Assembly: GCA_004557075.1 (NCBI GenBank)
Contig: SFEX01000008.1
Coordinates: 1 to 64,000, forward strand
Direction of reading: 5' to 3'
DNA from: Clostridiales bacterium
Lineage (GTDB): Bacteria > Bacillota > Clostridia > Oscillospirales > Oscillospiraceae
Length of the DNA stretch: 64,000 bases
Translations under genes and position numbers: made by a program
Notes under the pieces: model-generated
The model's input: the letters and a program-made list of their open reading frames with translations, nothing else
Database searches by the model: none
What the model was told of the DNA's origin: nothing
In this document: positions 48,541 through 57,319 of the stretch, in pieces
Numbering within the stretch: the stretch's first letter is position 1
Layout: every line of letters starts with the position of its first letter

Positions 48541-49731
48541 TTATCTTGTCTTTTGAATCCCCAAAAGGGCTATGAGCGTGCCCACGGCGGAGGCGATAAC
48601 GCCCACGAGCAGTGTGAACGAGGGGGAAGTGGTATCTAAAAGAAGTCCGCCCACATAGCCGGAGAAGGTGCTGCCGAACGCTATTACGGCGGTGACGGAG
48701 GCCTGCCCCTTGGCGGCGTTGCGCTTCGCGATTACAGCGTCGACATAGTGCACCGAGGCGGGAACGAAAATGGCAAAGGAGCCCGCTTGCAGCAGCACGG
48801 CCACATAGAGAAGCTCAACACAGGGCGAAAGGTATATAAGCAGCGCTTTGGCGGTGAACATGGCGACCGAAAATCTCAGCAGGCCGGAAACGCTGAACCG
48901 GCGCGTAAGGCGCGTGAACAGCAGCATTACCGGCACCTCGGTAAGCGCCATAATGGCCGTGACGCCGCCGAGATCGGAGCTGTCGCCGCCGATATTGCGT
49001 ATAAACTCTATCATGAAGTTGCTCAGCAGCGAGTGGGTAAAATATAGCAGCGAGCACCCCACGAGGAAAATGGCAAAGCGCTTGTTTTCCAAAACAAATT
49101 CAACGATGCCGCTGGGCTTTTCCGCAGCCTCGGCAGCGGGGGCTTTGACTGTATCGGGGCGATGCTTATCCTTTGTGGAAAAAAGCAGAGTTATAAGCCC
49201 CAGAACAAGCGAAAATATTATGTACGATACGGGGATGGCGTTTTCGCTCATCGACTGCACGAACAGGCCGAGCGCGGCCGTGCCCAGCGCGTAGAAGAGC
49301 GAGCCTATCGCGCGCGCAATGCTGAAATTAATTCGGCAGCCCCAGCTTTCAAGATAAAAGCTCAGCGAGATGCACAGCGGCTGCATGAGCATGGTGCCCG
49401 CGATGATGATAACATAGGCGGCGGCCAGCGGCAGACTGGCCTTGGGCATCATGAGCACCGCCAGCATGAGCAGCAGCGACAGCAGGGCAGTTATTCTTAA
49501 ACAGCCCGATATCGCCCTTTGACCGCGGCGGTCGATGTATCCGGCAACGAGGGGCTGAAGCACGAAGCTGACAATGTTGCCGAAAGCAAAGATTATGCCG
49601 ATATCGTAATTGGAGCAGCCCTTGAACTGAAGATAGACGGTCGTAAAGCAGAATATAATGCCGCTCAGGATCCAGTAGATGGCCTGCAGCGCGGCATAAT
49701 CAAAATTAAGTATCTTTTCTGAACGTTTCAT
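48541..49731 (-). CDS. MFS transporter (MFS_1-like)
   Basis: A 396-residue 12-helix major facilitator. The first half carries DYAALQAIYWILSGIIFCFTTVYLQFKGCSNYDIGIIFAFGNI (about residues 10-52), like nucleoside or sugar permease relatives, and a GYIDRRGQR loop between helices 2 and 3 (the MFS A-motif position). The central cytoplasmic linker is Ala/Glu/Pro-rich (DTVKAPAAEAAEKP). Single gene. The substrate cannot be inferred. The start has no strong ribosome site in view (AATCTGAGC), so expression may be low. Confidence 0.85.
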   Translation of the reverse strand: MKRSEKILNFDYAALQAIYWILSGIIFCFTTVYLQFKGCSNYDIGIIFAFGNIVSFVLQPLVAGYIDRRGQRAISGCLRITALLSLLLMLAVLMMPKASLPLAAAYVIIIAGTMLMQPLCISLSFYLESWGCRINFSIARAIGSLFYALGTAALGLFVQSMSENAIPVSYIIFSLVLGLITLLFSTKDKHRPDTVKAPAAEAAEKPSGIVEFVLENKRFAIFLVGCSLLYFTHSLLSNFMIEFIRNIGGDSSDLGGVTAIMALTEVPVMLLFTRLTRRFSVSGLLRFSVAMFTAKALLIYLSPCVELLYVAVLLQAGSFAIFVPASVHYVDAVIAKRNAAKGQASVTAVIAFGSTFSGYVGGLLLDTTSPSFTLLVGVIASAVGTLIALLGIQKTR

Positions 49732-49793
49732 GCTCAGATTATAGCATGCTTGTCAAGTATATGACTTTTTTTCGGGAATAATGCCGCAATAGC

Positions 49794-49822
49794 TTGAAAA
49801 AGACAGTAAATATGTCTATAAT
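49794..49822 (+). promoter_or_regulatory. Promoter of the alanine symporter gene
   Basis: -35 TTGAAA (49794-49799), 17-base spacer, -10 TATAAT (49817-49822), followed by an AGAGAGGA ribosome site before 49866. Confidence 0.78.
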
Positions 49823-49865
49823 GTAAACAGGGACAAAAAATTTGCAATAGAAAAGAGAGGAAAAC

Positions 49866-51284
49866 ATGATTGAAAAAATTGACGGCGTTATCAACGCCAT
49901 AAGCGGATTCCTTTATCAGCCGTACATAGTGCCGCTTATACTCATTGCCGCCGGTCTGTATTTCACCATCCGCACCGGCCTCATGCAGTTCAGCCTTTTC
50001 GGTGAATCCATAAGAGTCGTCAGCGAAAAGCCCAAGGACAAGAAGTCGATATCCTCCTTCGGCGCGCTGATGGTATCCACGGCTTCCCGCGTCGGCACCG
50101 GCAACATCATCGGCGTATCGACCGCAATATGCTTGGGCGGCTTCGGCGCCATCTTCTGGATGTGGGTGACCGCTATCCTCGGCGGAGCCTCGGCTTTCGT
50201 TGAATCCACCCTCGCTCAGATCTACAAGAAAAAGGACGTTGACGGAACCAGCTACGGCGGCCCCTCCTACTATATGCAGGATGCGCTCAAGCAGCGCTGG
50301 CTGGGCGTTATATTTGCTATCGTGCTTATCCTGACCTACGTTGTCGGCTACAATATGCTGGCCTCCTTCAACACTCAGGACACCTTCTCCGGCTTCAGCT
50401 TCTATGATGCCAAGACCACACCCATCATCATCGGAGCTATCCTCGCCGTGCTGTTTGCGGCGTCCGTCCTCGGCGGCGGCAAGCGCCTTACGAAGATCAC
50501 CGGCGTTCTGGTGCCTGTCATGGGCATGCTGTATGTCCTCGTGTCTCTTATCGTTGTCATCATGAACATCGGCGCGATACCCGTTGTTTTCAAAAATATT
50601 TTCGTATCCGCCTTTGACTTCAAGGCAATATTCGGCGGCTTTACCGGCTCCTGCATGATGTGGGGCATAAAGCGCGGCCTGTACTCCAACGAAGCCGGTA
50701 TGGGCTCCGCCCCCAACGCGGCCGCGACGGCTGAGGTATCTCACCCTGTAAAGCAGGGTCTTGTTCAGATGCTGTCCGTTTTCATCGACACGCTGCTTAT
50801 CTGTACAGCGACCGCACTCATGTGCATGTGCGCAAACCCCGAGGGCCTCAATGCCGACGTGGCGGGCGCAGCATATGTCCAGCAGTCCATGGGCATTGCG
50901 CTCGGCGACTTCGGCCCGATCTTCATCGCCGCCGCAATGAGCCTGTTTGCGTTCACGACCCTCATCGGCAACTACTATTACTGCGAAGGCTGCCTGAAAT
51001 TCATCTTCAAGCGCAGCCCGAGCAAGACCTTCATGCTCATCTTCCGCCTTGCTGCGACGGCGCTCGTTTTTGTCGGAGCTATCCTTTCCGCAGGGCTCGT
51101 ATGGGATACAGCCGATATGCTCCAGGCATTCATGGTCATCATAAACGTACCTGTCATCCTCATCCTCGGCAAGACCGCCTTTGCTGCGCTCAAGGACTAT
51201 AAGCGCCAGCGCGCAAACGGCGACGATCCTGTGTTTAAGGCATCCTCGATCGGCCTTGAGGGCAAGACCGACTGCTGGGAATAA
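49866..51284 (+). CDS. Sodium:alanine symporter family protein (AGCS)
   Basis: A 472-residue alanine or glycine:cation symporter with about 11 membrane segments. Family signatures: TRTGLMQFSLFGESIR near residue 36 in the form IRTGLMQFSLF, the GTGNIIGVSTAICLGGFGAIFWMW block (about 77-100), and GLYSNEAGMGSAPNAAATAEV (about 274-294), which is the AGCS hallmark. It imports Ala/Gly with Na+ or H+. A minus-strand GntR gene follows across a terminator. Codons are strongly biased, so expression is likely high. Confidence 0.94.
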   Translation: MIEKIDGVINAISGFLYQPYIVPLILIAAGLYFTIRTGLMQFSLFGESIRVVSEKPKDKKSISSFGALMVSTASRVGTGNIIGVSTAICLGGFGAIFWMWVTAILGGASAFVESTLAQIYKKKDVDGTSYGGPSYYMQDALKQRWLGVIFAIVLILTYVVGYNMLASFNTQDTFSGFSFYDAKTTPIIIGAILAVLFAASVLGGGKRLTKITGVLVPVMGMLYVLVSLIVVIMNIGAIPVVFKNIFVSAFDFKAIFGGFTGSCMMWGIKRGLYSNEAGMGSAPNAAATAEVSHPVKQGLVQMLSVFIDTLLICTATALMCMCANPEGLNADVAGAAYVQQSMGIALGDFGPIFIAAAMSLFAFTTLIGNYYYCEGCLKFIFKRSPSKTFMLIFRLAATALVFVGAILSAGLVWDTADMLQAFMVIINVPVILILGKTAFAALKDYKRQRANGDDPVFKASSIGLEGKTDCWE

Positions 51285-51303
51285 AGCAACACTATAAAGC
51301 AAT

Positions 51304-51336
51304 AAAAAAGTGAGTTCTTCAAGAACTCACTTTTTT
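51304..51336. terminator. Bidirectional terminator
   Basis: Stem AAAAAAGTGAGTTCTT and its complement with a very short loop, between the symporter and the converging GntR gene. Confidence 0.92.
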
Positions 51337-52070
51337 GCGCTTTTGGGTTTTCTGACCGAGGCGAAGGGGTCGCTGCCGCCGCCTGAGAACATAGTGAAGT
51401 TGAGGCTAGAGCTGACGTGATCTGCCATGGCCTGCTTTGCAAGGTCGGGAATGTGCATCTTAATCGCCTCGACAACGGCAATGTGGTTATATATGACGCT
51501 CGATGACCAGGGGTTTTCCTGCGCGCTGCTGATAAACTTTATCATTGAGGACTGATACATCGTAAGGTTCGGCAGCAGCATTTCGTAGCACTTTTGAATA
51601 TACCTGTTGCCACAGGATTTTACGATAAGTCCGTGGAAGGGCATGTCGGTTGCTATCATGCCGTCATAATCCTTGCGGACGACGCATTCGGCAAACTCCT
51701 TTGCGAGCCTGTCCAGCTCTTCAACAGTCTCCTTGTCGGCTCTCTCGGTGCACAGCGCCGCCGCCTCGCATTCGATCGCGGCGCGCACGTCGTACAGGTC
51801 GATCATGTCGCTCAGGCTCAGGTCAATGACGAAAAAGCCGCTGACGTCGGGCTTGGATACGACAAAGCCCTTCTCACAGAGGTTTATTATGGCCTCAGCG
51901 ACGGGAGTGCGGGATATGCCTAAGCCGGAGGCGATGCTGTTGACGTTGAGCTTTGTGCCCGGCGCGATGCGCAGGGAAACGATCTCGTCATAGAGCATCT
52001 GCGAGACTATATCACGCAGCTTTGCGCTGGGGTTGGCGTCAAGATAGACCTGAAATTTTGCACGGTTCAT
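51327..52070 (-). CDS. GntR-family regulator (FCD type)
   Basis: A 247-residue regulator. The winged helix is at about residues 20-85 (KLNVNSIASGLGISRTPVAEAIINLCEKGFV), and the FCD helical domain follows with the DLYDVRAAIECEAA start and metal-ligand candidates D, H (FHGLIVKSCGNRYI, about 149-162; VIYNHIAVVEAIK). The C-terminus is Lys-rich and overlaps the shared terminator. It lies between the alanine symporter and NfnAB and could regulate either. It differs from the GntR protein at 37849, so it presumably recognises another operator. Confidence 0.88.
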   Translation of the reverse strand: MNRAKFQVYLDANPSAKLRDIVSQMLYDEIVSLRIAPGTKLNVNSIASGLGISRTPVAEAIINLCEKGFVVSKPDVSGFFVIDLSLSDMIDLYDVRAAIECEAAALCTERADKETVEELDRLAKEFAECVVRKDYDGMIATDMPFHGLIVKSCGNRYIQKCYEMLLPNLTMYQSSMIKFISSAQENPWSSSVIYNHIAVVEAIKMHIPDLAKQAMADHVSSSLNFTMFSGGGSDPFASVRKPKSAKK

Positions 52071-52311
52071 AGTAACAGTCCTTTCGATGCAAAAATCGGC
52101 AAAAAGCTATGAAAATGATTTAAAATTTAGCATTAATTCTACAACATTATTTCTCCGACTGCAATAGTAAAAATGCAAATTTTTTATAAACCGGACAAAA
52201 AATTGTGTATATACAGGCAAATTTTTTAACAAGTAGGGCATTGCCCATTAAATATCAAACAAATAAGCTCCGACGCATTTTGCATCGGAGCTTATCAATT
52301 ATTGTGCCTTA

Positions 52312-53712
52312 TTATTTCTTCTTGTTCTTTATGTATTCGTCGATGCTCTTTGCGCCGGTTTTGCCTGCGCCCATTGCAAGGATGACGGTTGCGGCGCCCG
52401 TGACGGCGTCGCCGCCGGCGAACACGCCCTCGCGTGAGGTCTGGCCGTTGTCGTCAGCCTGAATGCCGCCCTTCTTGGTGGTCTCAAGACCCTTAGTGGT
52501 GGAGCGGATCAGGGGGTTGGGGCTGGTGCCGATCGCGATGATGACCGCGTCGCAGTCGAGAACCCAGTTGGAACCGGCGACGGGAACGGGACGGCGGCGG
52601 CCCTTTTCGTCGGGCTCGCCAAGCTCCATCTTCTGAAGCTCAATGCCGGTGACGTGGCCATTTTCATCGCCGTGGATGGCGACGGGGTTGTTGAGCAGCT
52701 TAAACTCGATTCCCTCGGACTCTGCGTGCTCGACCTCCTCCAGACGTGCGGGAAGCTCTTCCTTGCCGCGGCGGTAGGTGATGTAAACGTGGTCTGCGCC
52801 AAGACGCATTGCAACGCGGGATGCGTCCATTGCAACGTTGCCGCCGCCGACGACCGCGACCACCTTGGGGTGCTTTATGGGCGTATCGTAATCGTCTCTG
52901 TACGCCTTCATGAGGTTTACGCGGGTGAGGAATTCGTTTGCCGAGTAAACGCCCAGCAGATTCTCGCCCGGGATGTGCAGGAACTGGGGCAGACCCGCGC
53001 CGGAGCCGATGTAAACGGCCTCGTAGCCAAAATCGTCAAACAGCTCGTCGATGGTCATTGCCTTGCCGATAACTGCGTCGGTAACTATCTCAACGCCCAT
53101 CTTCTTGAGGTTTTCGACCTCGACCGCGACGACCTTGTCCTTGGGCAGACGGAACTCGGGGATGCCGTATACCAGAACGCCGCCGGCCTTGTGGAAGGCC
53201 TCGTAGATGGTGACGTCATAGCCCATCTTGCGCAGATCGCCCGCGCAGGTGAGGCTGGAGGGGCCGGAGCCGATGACGGCGACCTTGTGGCCGTTGGACT
53301 CGGGAACAACGATCTCGGGTTTGTCGGCCTTCGCCATGTGGTAGTCAGCGACGAAGCGCTCGAGACGGCCGATGCCGACGGGCTCGCCCTTGATGCCGCG
53401 GACGCACTTAGACTCGCACTGCTTCTCCTGCGGACAGACGCGGCCGCATACTGCGGGCAGGGAGTTTGTGGAGGTGATGATGTCGTAGGCGGCGTCAAAA
53501 TCGCCCTCTGCGACCTTTGCTATAAATTCGGGGATGCGCACGGAAACGGGGCAGCCGCTGCGGCAGGGCATGTTGTGGCAGTTGAGGCAGCGCTTCGCCT
53601 CGTCGATTGCCATCTCCTCGGTGTAGCCGAGAGCGACCTCGTCAAAATTTCTTCTGCGAACCTGAGGGTCCTGTTCGGGCATCGGGTTCTTATCCATTCT
53701 CATATTAGCCAT
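52312..53712 (-). CDS. nfnB: NADPH-binding flavoprotein NfnB / GltA-type subunit
   Basis: A 466-residue iron-sulfur flavoprotein of the glutamate synthase small-subunit family. Two [4Fe-4S] clusters are indicated by C42/C45/C50/C54 (CLNCHNMPCRSGCP) and C89/C93/C99/C103. FAD motif VAVIGSGPSSLTCAGDL (about 144-160), second Rossmann VAVVGGGNVAMDASRVA (about 285-301), C-terminal GVFAGGDAVTGAATV. Adjacency with the NfnA-like subunit, overlapping by 8 bases, marks an electron-bifurcating NADH-dependent ferredoxin:NADP+ oxidoreductase rather than glutamate synthase, as no large GOGAT subunit is present. Confidence 0.88.
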   Translation of the reverse strand: MANMRMDKNPMPEQDPQVRRRNFDEVALGYTEEMAIDEAKRCLNCHNMPCRSGCPVSVRIPEFIAKVAEGDFDAAYDIITSTNSLPAVCGRVCPQEKQCESKCVRGIKGEPVGIGRLERFVADYHMAKADKPEIVVPESNGHKVAVIGSGPSSLTCAGDLRKMGYDVTIYEAFHKAGGVLVYGIPEFRLPKDKVVAVEVENLKKMGVEIVTDAVIGKAMTIDELFDDFGYEAVYIGSGAGLPQFLHIPGENLLGVYSANEFLTRVNLMKAYRDDYDTPIKHPKVVAVVGGGNVAMDASRVAMRLGADHVYITYRRGKEELPARLEEVEHAESEGIEFKLLNNPVAIHGDENGHVTGIELQKMELGEPDEKGRRRPVPVAGSNWVLDCDAVIIAIGTSPNPLIRSTTKGLETTKKGGIQADDNGQTSREGVFAGGDAVTGAATVILAMGAGKTGAKSIDEYIKNKKK

Positions 53713-54571
53713 TGCGCTTACCTCCGGTCATTTTGCAGATATGCTGTGCAGACTCATCCTGCTCTTCCTTGTAGAATGCCGCGCGCTTGATGAGGGAGTC
53801 GAAATCGACCTCATGAGCGTCGAAGTCGGGGCCGTCAACGCAGGCAAACTTCGTCTCGCCGCCGACGATAACGCGGCAGCCGCCGCACATTCCGGTGCCG
53901 TCGACCATGATCGGGTCGAGGGAGATGATGGTCTTGATGCCGTAGGGACGGGTGACGTCCGCGAGGAATTTCATCATGATGTCGGGGCCGATGGCGATAA
54001 CGCGGTCAAACTGGGGCTTGCCCTCCGCGATATTCGCGTCGATCTCCTGCTGGAGGTACTGGGTGGTGAAGCCCTTCTCACCATAGGTGCCGTCGTCGGT
54101 GCACATAATGAGCTTGTCGGAAGCGGCCTTGAGCTCGTCCTTGAGAATGACGATGTCGGCGCTTCTGAAGCCTGCGATAAAGGTGACCTCGATGCCTCTT
54201 GCGTGCATTTCCTTAGCGATGGGGTATGCGATGGCGCAGCCAACGCCGCCGCCGACGACGCAGACCTTCTTCAGGCCGTCCATCTCGGTAGCTTTGCCGA
54301 GGGGGCCGACGAAGTCAGTGATGTAATCGCCCTCTTCAACGGTGTGGAGCATTCTGGTGGTGCGTCCGGCAGCCTGAACCATAACGGTAACGGTGCCCTT
54401 TTCGCGGTCATAGCCCGCGACGGAAACGGGGGTGCGCTCGCCCTGCTCGTCAAGGCGGAAGATGACGAACTGGCCGGCCTGCGCATGCTTTGCGACCAGC
54501 GGAGCTTCGATCTCAAACAGGCAAATGGTCTTTGCCTCGTTCAAAAATCTTTTTTGTACGACTTTAAACAT
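53705..54571 (-). CDS. nfnA: NfnA-like ferredoxin-NADP reductase subunit (sulfide dehydrogenase-like)
   Basis: A 288-residue flavoprotein with a FAD-binding barrel (ERTPVSVAGYDREKG, about residues 45-59), an NAD-binding domain (VCVVGGGVGCAIAYPIAKEM, about 103-122) and a C-terminal [2Fe-2S] site C229/C232/C244 (GMCGGCRV, FACVDGPDF). With NfnB it forms the bifurcating complex that balances NADH, NADPH and reduced ferredoxin in anaerobes. It is first in the two-gene operon, transcribed from the promoter at 54627-54655. Confidence 0.88.
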   Translation of the reverse strand: MFKVVQKRFLNEAKTICLFEIEAPLVAKHAQAGQFVIFRLDEQGERTPVSVAGYDREKGTVTVMVQAAGRTTRMLHTVEEGDYITDFVGPLGKATEMDGLKKVCVVGGGVGCAIAYPIAKEMHARGIEVTFIAGFRSADIVILKDELKAASDKLIMCTDDGTYGEKGFTTQYLQQEIDANIAEGKPQFDRVIAIGPDIMMKFLADVTRPYGIKTIISLDPIMVDGTGMCGGCRVIVGGETKFACVDGPDFDAHEVDFDSLIKRAAFYKEEQDESAQHICKMTGGKRNG

Positions 54572-54626
54572 CTTATTACCTCTTTACATTTTTAATAAAT
54601 TTCTGCTTTACATGGTAATGCTCATA

Positions 54627-54655
54627 ATTTTAATTCAATTGCTCATGCTTGTCAA
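54627..54655 (-). promoter_or_regulatory. nfnAB promoter
   Basis: Minus strand -35 TTGACA (54650-54655), 17-base spacer, -10 TAAAAT (54627-54632), about 55 bases before the nfnA start. Confidence 0.8.
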
Positions 54656-54772
54656 CATACGAAATTTGGAGATATCTCAAAAAAGCCTGATTTATCAATG
54701 GTTTCCGGAGATTTGTGATTATATTTTAACTAAGACTGCGCAAGTTTTGATGCATTTTCAGCTCCCGAAGGT

Positions 54773-54801
54773 TTGCACCGCGGCGCAATTTGATATATAC
54801 T
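54773..54801 (+). promoter_or_regulatory. galM promoter
   Basis: -35 TTGCAC (54773-54778), 17-base spacer, -10 TATACT (54796-54801), leaving a very short leader before the ATG at 54820. Confidence 0.65.
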
Positions 54802-54819
54802 GCCGTAGAGGTGAAGAAA

Positions 54820-55788
54820 ATGTCTGTAAAAAGAAGCCGCTTCGGCGAATATTATTTGTATACGATCGAAAATTTACAGGGCGCAAAGCTCGAAGTGACG
54901 GATTTAGGAGCGACGGTTCGCTCCATACTTATGCCTGACAGGAACGGTATCATGGGTGACGTTGTGCTGGGCTATGATACCCCGGAGGAGTATTTAAAAA
55001 GCGACGGATATCTAGGCGCGGCGGTGGGCAGATACGCAAACCGCATCGCGGGCGCGAGATTTGAATTAGGCGGGATAGCATATGAGCTTACCGCCAACGA
55101 GGGCGGGAACACGCTCCACGGCGGCATCGGCTTCAGCAGGCGCAGGTTTGACACGGTAAGCGCCGAGGACAGCATGGTGGTGTTTGAGCTGCGCGACCCG
55201 GACGGCGGCGACGGCTTTCCGGGCGATCTTACGGTGCGCATAGGCTATGAGCTCAGCGATGATAACGACGTGTGCATTTACTATGCCGCAAGAACGGATA
55301 AGGACACCGTGATAAACCTCACTAACCACTGCTATTTTAACCTCAGCGGCGAGGGTGATATTCTTGGGCACGAGCTGCTTATAAACGCAGGCTCCTATCT
55401 GCCGGTTGACGGCGCTCTGCTGCCCACGGGCGAGATATGCCCCGTTGAGGGCACGGATTTTGACTTCAGAAGCGGCCGTGAGATAAAAAACGGCTTTTAC
55501 GACCACTGCTTTGTGCTCGACAACAATTTCTGCGCCACGCTGAGCGATAAGAAAAGCGGAAGGGTCATGCTCGTCGCGACGGATATGCCGGGGGTGCAGT
55601 TTTACGCCGGAGGCGCGCTGTCAGAGCGCAAGGGTAAAAACGGCAGGCTCTACGGCAAAAATTCCGGACTGTGCCTTGAGACACAGCGCTTTCCCGACAG
55701 CCCGAACAGACCCGAATTTCCCTCCTGCGTCCTCAGAGCGGGCGAGATGTTCACAAGCCGCACTATCTACTCGTTCGATGTAGAATAA
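54820..55788 (+). CDS. galM: Aldose 1-epimerase
   Basis: A 322-residue mutarotase interconverting alpha and beta anomers of glucose or galactose. Signatures: GRYANRIAGARF (about residues 70-81), NEGGNTLHGG (about 91-100), the catalytic His in NLTNHCYFNLSGEG (about 166-179), and the catalytic Glu in LCLETQRFPDSPN (about 287-299). The ATG at 54820 is chosen because AGAGGTGA lies before it. Monocistronic, followed by an 18-bp stem terminator. Confidence 0.94.
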   Translation: MSVKRSRFGEYYLYTIENLQGAKLEVTDLGATVRSILMPDRNGIMGDVVLGYDTPEEYLKSDGYLGAAVGRYANRIAGARFELGGIAYELTANEGGNTLHGGIGFSRRRFDTVSAEDSMVVFELRDPDGGDGFPGDLTVRIGYELSDDNDVCIYYAARTDKDTVINLTNHCYFNLSGEGDILGHELLINAGSYLPVDGALLPTGEICPVEGTDFDFRSGREIKNGFYDHCFVLDNNFCATLSDKKSGRVMLVATDMPGVQFYAGGALSERKGKNGRLYGKNSGLCLETQRFPDSPNRPEFPSCVLRAGEMFTSRTIYSFDVE

Positions 55789-55808
55789 AAACGCATAGGA
55801 AGATACAG

Positions 55809-55852
55809 AACGGCTACGGACTGCACTTTCGGTGCAGTCCGTAGCCGTTTAT
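55809..55852. terminator. Long-stem terminator after galM
   Basis: An 18-bp perfect stem (AACGGCTACGGACTGCAC and its complement) with loop TTTCG; the T-tail is short. Confidence 0.82.
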
Positions 55853-55946
55853 TTCAGCGTCGGGATGAATAAAGGAGCAGCATCCGTTGTTTTTCAAACA
55901 CGCAGTAGCTGCTGATAAATTTCATAGTTTAAACCGCCGTTTCGCA

Positions 55947-56750
55947 CTAATCAAGGCTTATATCCCAAACGGCGTCGGCAGGGTAGGAGTCATTTTTGCA
56001 GGCGGCGATGTACGGCTGCCCGGAGGCGGACGCACGCCGGACAACGGCTTTCCTCGCGCCTAACTTCCTGCACAGCGCGGGTATGAACTCTGGAGCGTCG
56101 TTCAGCGCCTCTTTTATAAGCAGCGTGTCGCCGTCAAGATAGCCGCAGGCGATGCCGCCCTTGTATGCGTAAAAGCCGCCGCCGTAGGTCTTGAAAATAA
56201 CCTCCTGAAACCGGAGCCAGTCGTAATACAGGCTGACATACGGCCTGCCAGCGAGCAGATCTATCCTGCGATAGCTGTACTCATCGGCGTAAAGCTCCTG
56301 TATCTCAATGTCGCGAGCCGAGGGAAAGACCTCATCGAGCGTACAATAGCTTGCTGTCACGAGAGAACAGCTTTTGGCGTACCAGTCATACAGCGAAGGC
56401 TCCGCAGGCAAGGTGCAGCAGATATCGGCGCCCTGATCCCGGGCGTGGCGGATGCAGCTTCTGACAAGCTGTGTGCCGATGCCCTGACCCTGAAACTGCT
56501 TGTCCACGGCGACGCCGTAGATGTAGGCAAGCTTCTTTGGCGGCTCATTGGGGATATACAGCTCGGCGTTCAGAACGTAGGCCGCGCCGAACAGCTCCCC
56601 GTAAAACTCCGCGACTATCCCCGTGCCCATGGAGGGCAGCAGCTCAAAAAAAGCGTTTACGAGGCTCGGCTCATCTCCAAAAGCGTCGTACCAGAGGCTT
56701 TTGAGCCATGGAACATCGCCTTTGTCGTATTCGTGCATTTCATATATCAT
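55947..56750 (-). CDS. GNAT-family N-acetyltransferase
   Basis: A 267-residue acetyltransferase. The N-terminal half is a GNAT domain with the acetyl-CoA motif VDKQFQGQGIGTQLVRSCIRHARDQGADI (about residues 78-106); the C-terminal half may be a second, degenerate domain, as in many double-length clostridial GNATs. It is translationally coupled to the uracil-DNA glycosylase gene upstream (four-base ATGA overlap), which in turn overlaps the CCA enzyme, so it is third in the operon. Substrate unknown. Confidence 0.86.
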   Translation of the reverse strand: MIYEMHEYDKGDVPWLKSLWYDAFGDEPSLVNAFFELLPSMGTGIVAEFYGELFGAAYVLNAELYIPNEPPKKLAYIYGVAVDKQFQGQGIGTQLVRSCIRHARDQGADICCTLPAEPSLYDWYAKSCSLVTASYCTLDEVFPSARDIEIQELYADEYSYRRIDLLAGRPYVSLYYDWLRFQEVIFKTYGGGFYAYKGGIACGYLDGDTLLIKEALNDAPEFIPALCRKLGARKAVVRRASASGQPYIAACKNDSYPADAVWDISLD

Positions 56751-57319
56751 TCATATACCTCGGGGCACAGTCGCCGTATCTCGCTGCGTATCTCGCGCAG
56801 ATCCGCAAAGGTCTCGGGGCGCTTGTTCACGTCCCGAAGCAGGGCGGAGGGGTGGTAAATCGCCATATATCGCCTGCTTCCGATATCGAACCACTGCCCG
56901 TGCTGACGGGTGATGCGAAAGTCCTCGCTTATCAGGGCGGTAGCGGATATGCGGCCTAAGCATATAATTATTTTGGGGTCAACGATGTCTATCTGCTCCC
57001 TGAGCCACGGCCAGCAGGCGTCCTGCTCCTCGGGCTTGGGGTCGCGGTTTTTCGGCGGACGGCATTTCACGATGTTGGCGATGTAGACACGGCTGCGGTC
57101 GAGGTCTATCATTTTAAGCATATCGTCCAGCAGCTTGCCCGCTCTGCCGACAAAGGGCACGCCCTGAAGATCCTCCTGCTCGCCGGGGCCTTCACCGATG
57201 AGCATGACTTTGGCTTTTTCGTTTCCTGCGCCGAACACAAGCTTCGTGCGTGTGTCGCCGAGCGGGCATGCGCGGCAGCTAAGGCAGCGGCTATTGAGTT
57301 GCTCCATTGAAAGAGACAT
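56747..57319 (-). CDS. Family 4/5-type uracil-DNA glycosylase with iron-sulfur cluster
   Basis: A 190-residue UDG that removes uracil from DNA. GEGPGEQED (about residues 42-50) is the family 4 catalytic/uracil-binding motif, and the cluster cysteines are C15 and C18 (CRAC) with C86 (VKCRPPKNRDP) and C102. HPSALLRD (about 155-162) is the DNA-intercalating motif. The start at 57319 follows GGAGG at 7 bases and overlaps the stop of the CCA enzyme gene (TGATG). Confidence 0.93.
   Translation of the reverse strand: MSLSMEQLNSRCLSCRACPLGDTRTKLVFGAGNEKAKVMLIGEGPGEQEDLQGVPFVGRAGKLLDDMLKMIDLDRSRVYIANIVKCRPPKNRDPKPEEQDACWPWLREQIDIVDPKIIICLGRISATALISEDFRITRQHGQWFDIGSRRYMAIYHPSALLRDVNKRPETFADLREIRSEIRRLCPEVYE

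Noticed and set aside
49740..49865. Glycine or other amino-acid riboswitch before the alanine symporter
   Set aside because: The 45-base leader after the promoter is too short and shows no aptamer-like conserved core.
49734..51302. 522-codon minus-strand open frame opposite the alanine symporter
   Set aside because: Rich in His, Asp and Gly in a way typical of antisense reading of biased codons; the plus-strand protein is unmistakable.
52312..54571. Glutamate synthase small and partner subunits
   Set aside because: No large GOGAT subunit is present, and the partner is the sulfide-dehydrogenase-like NfnA, so NfnAB is the better call.
52654..54595. Two long plus-strand frames opposite nfnB and nfnA
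   Set aside because: Valine/Asp/Gly-rich antisense shadows of highly biased genes, no start signals.
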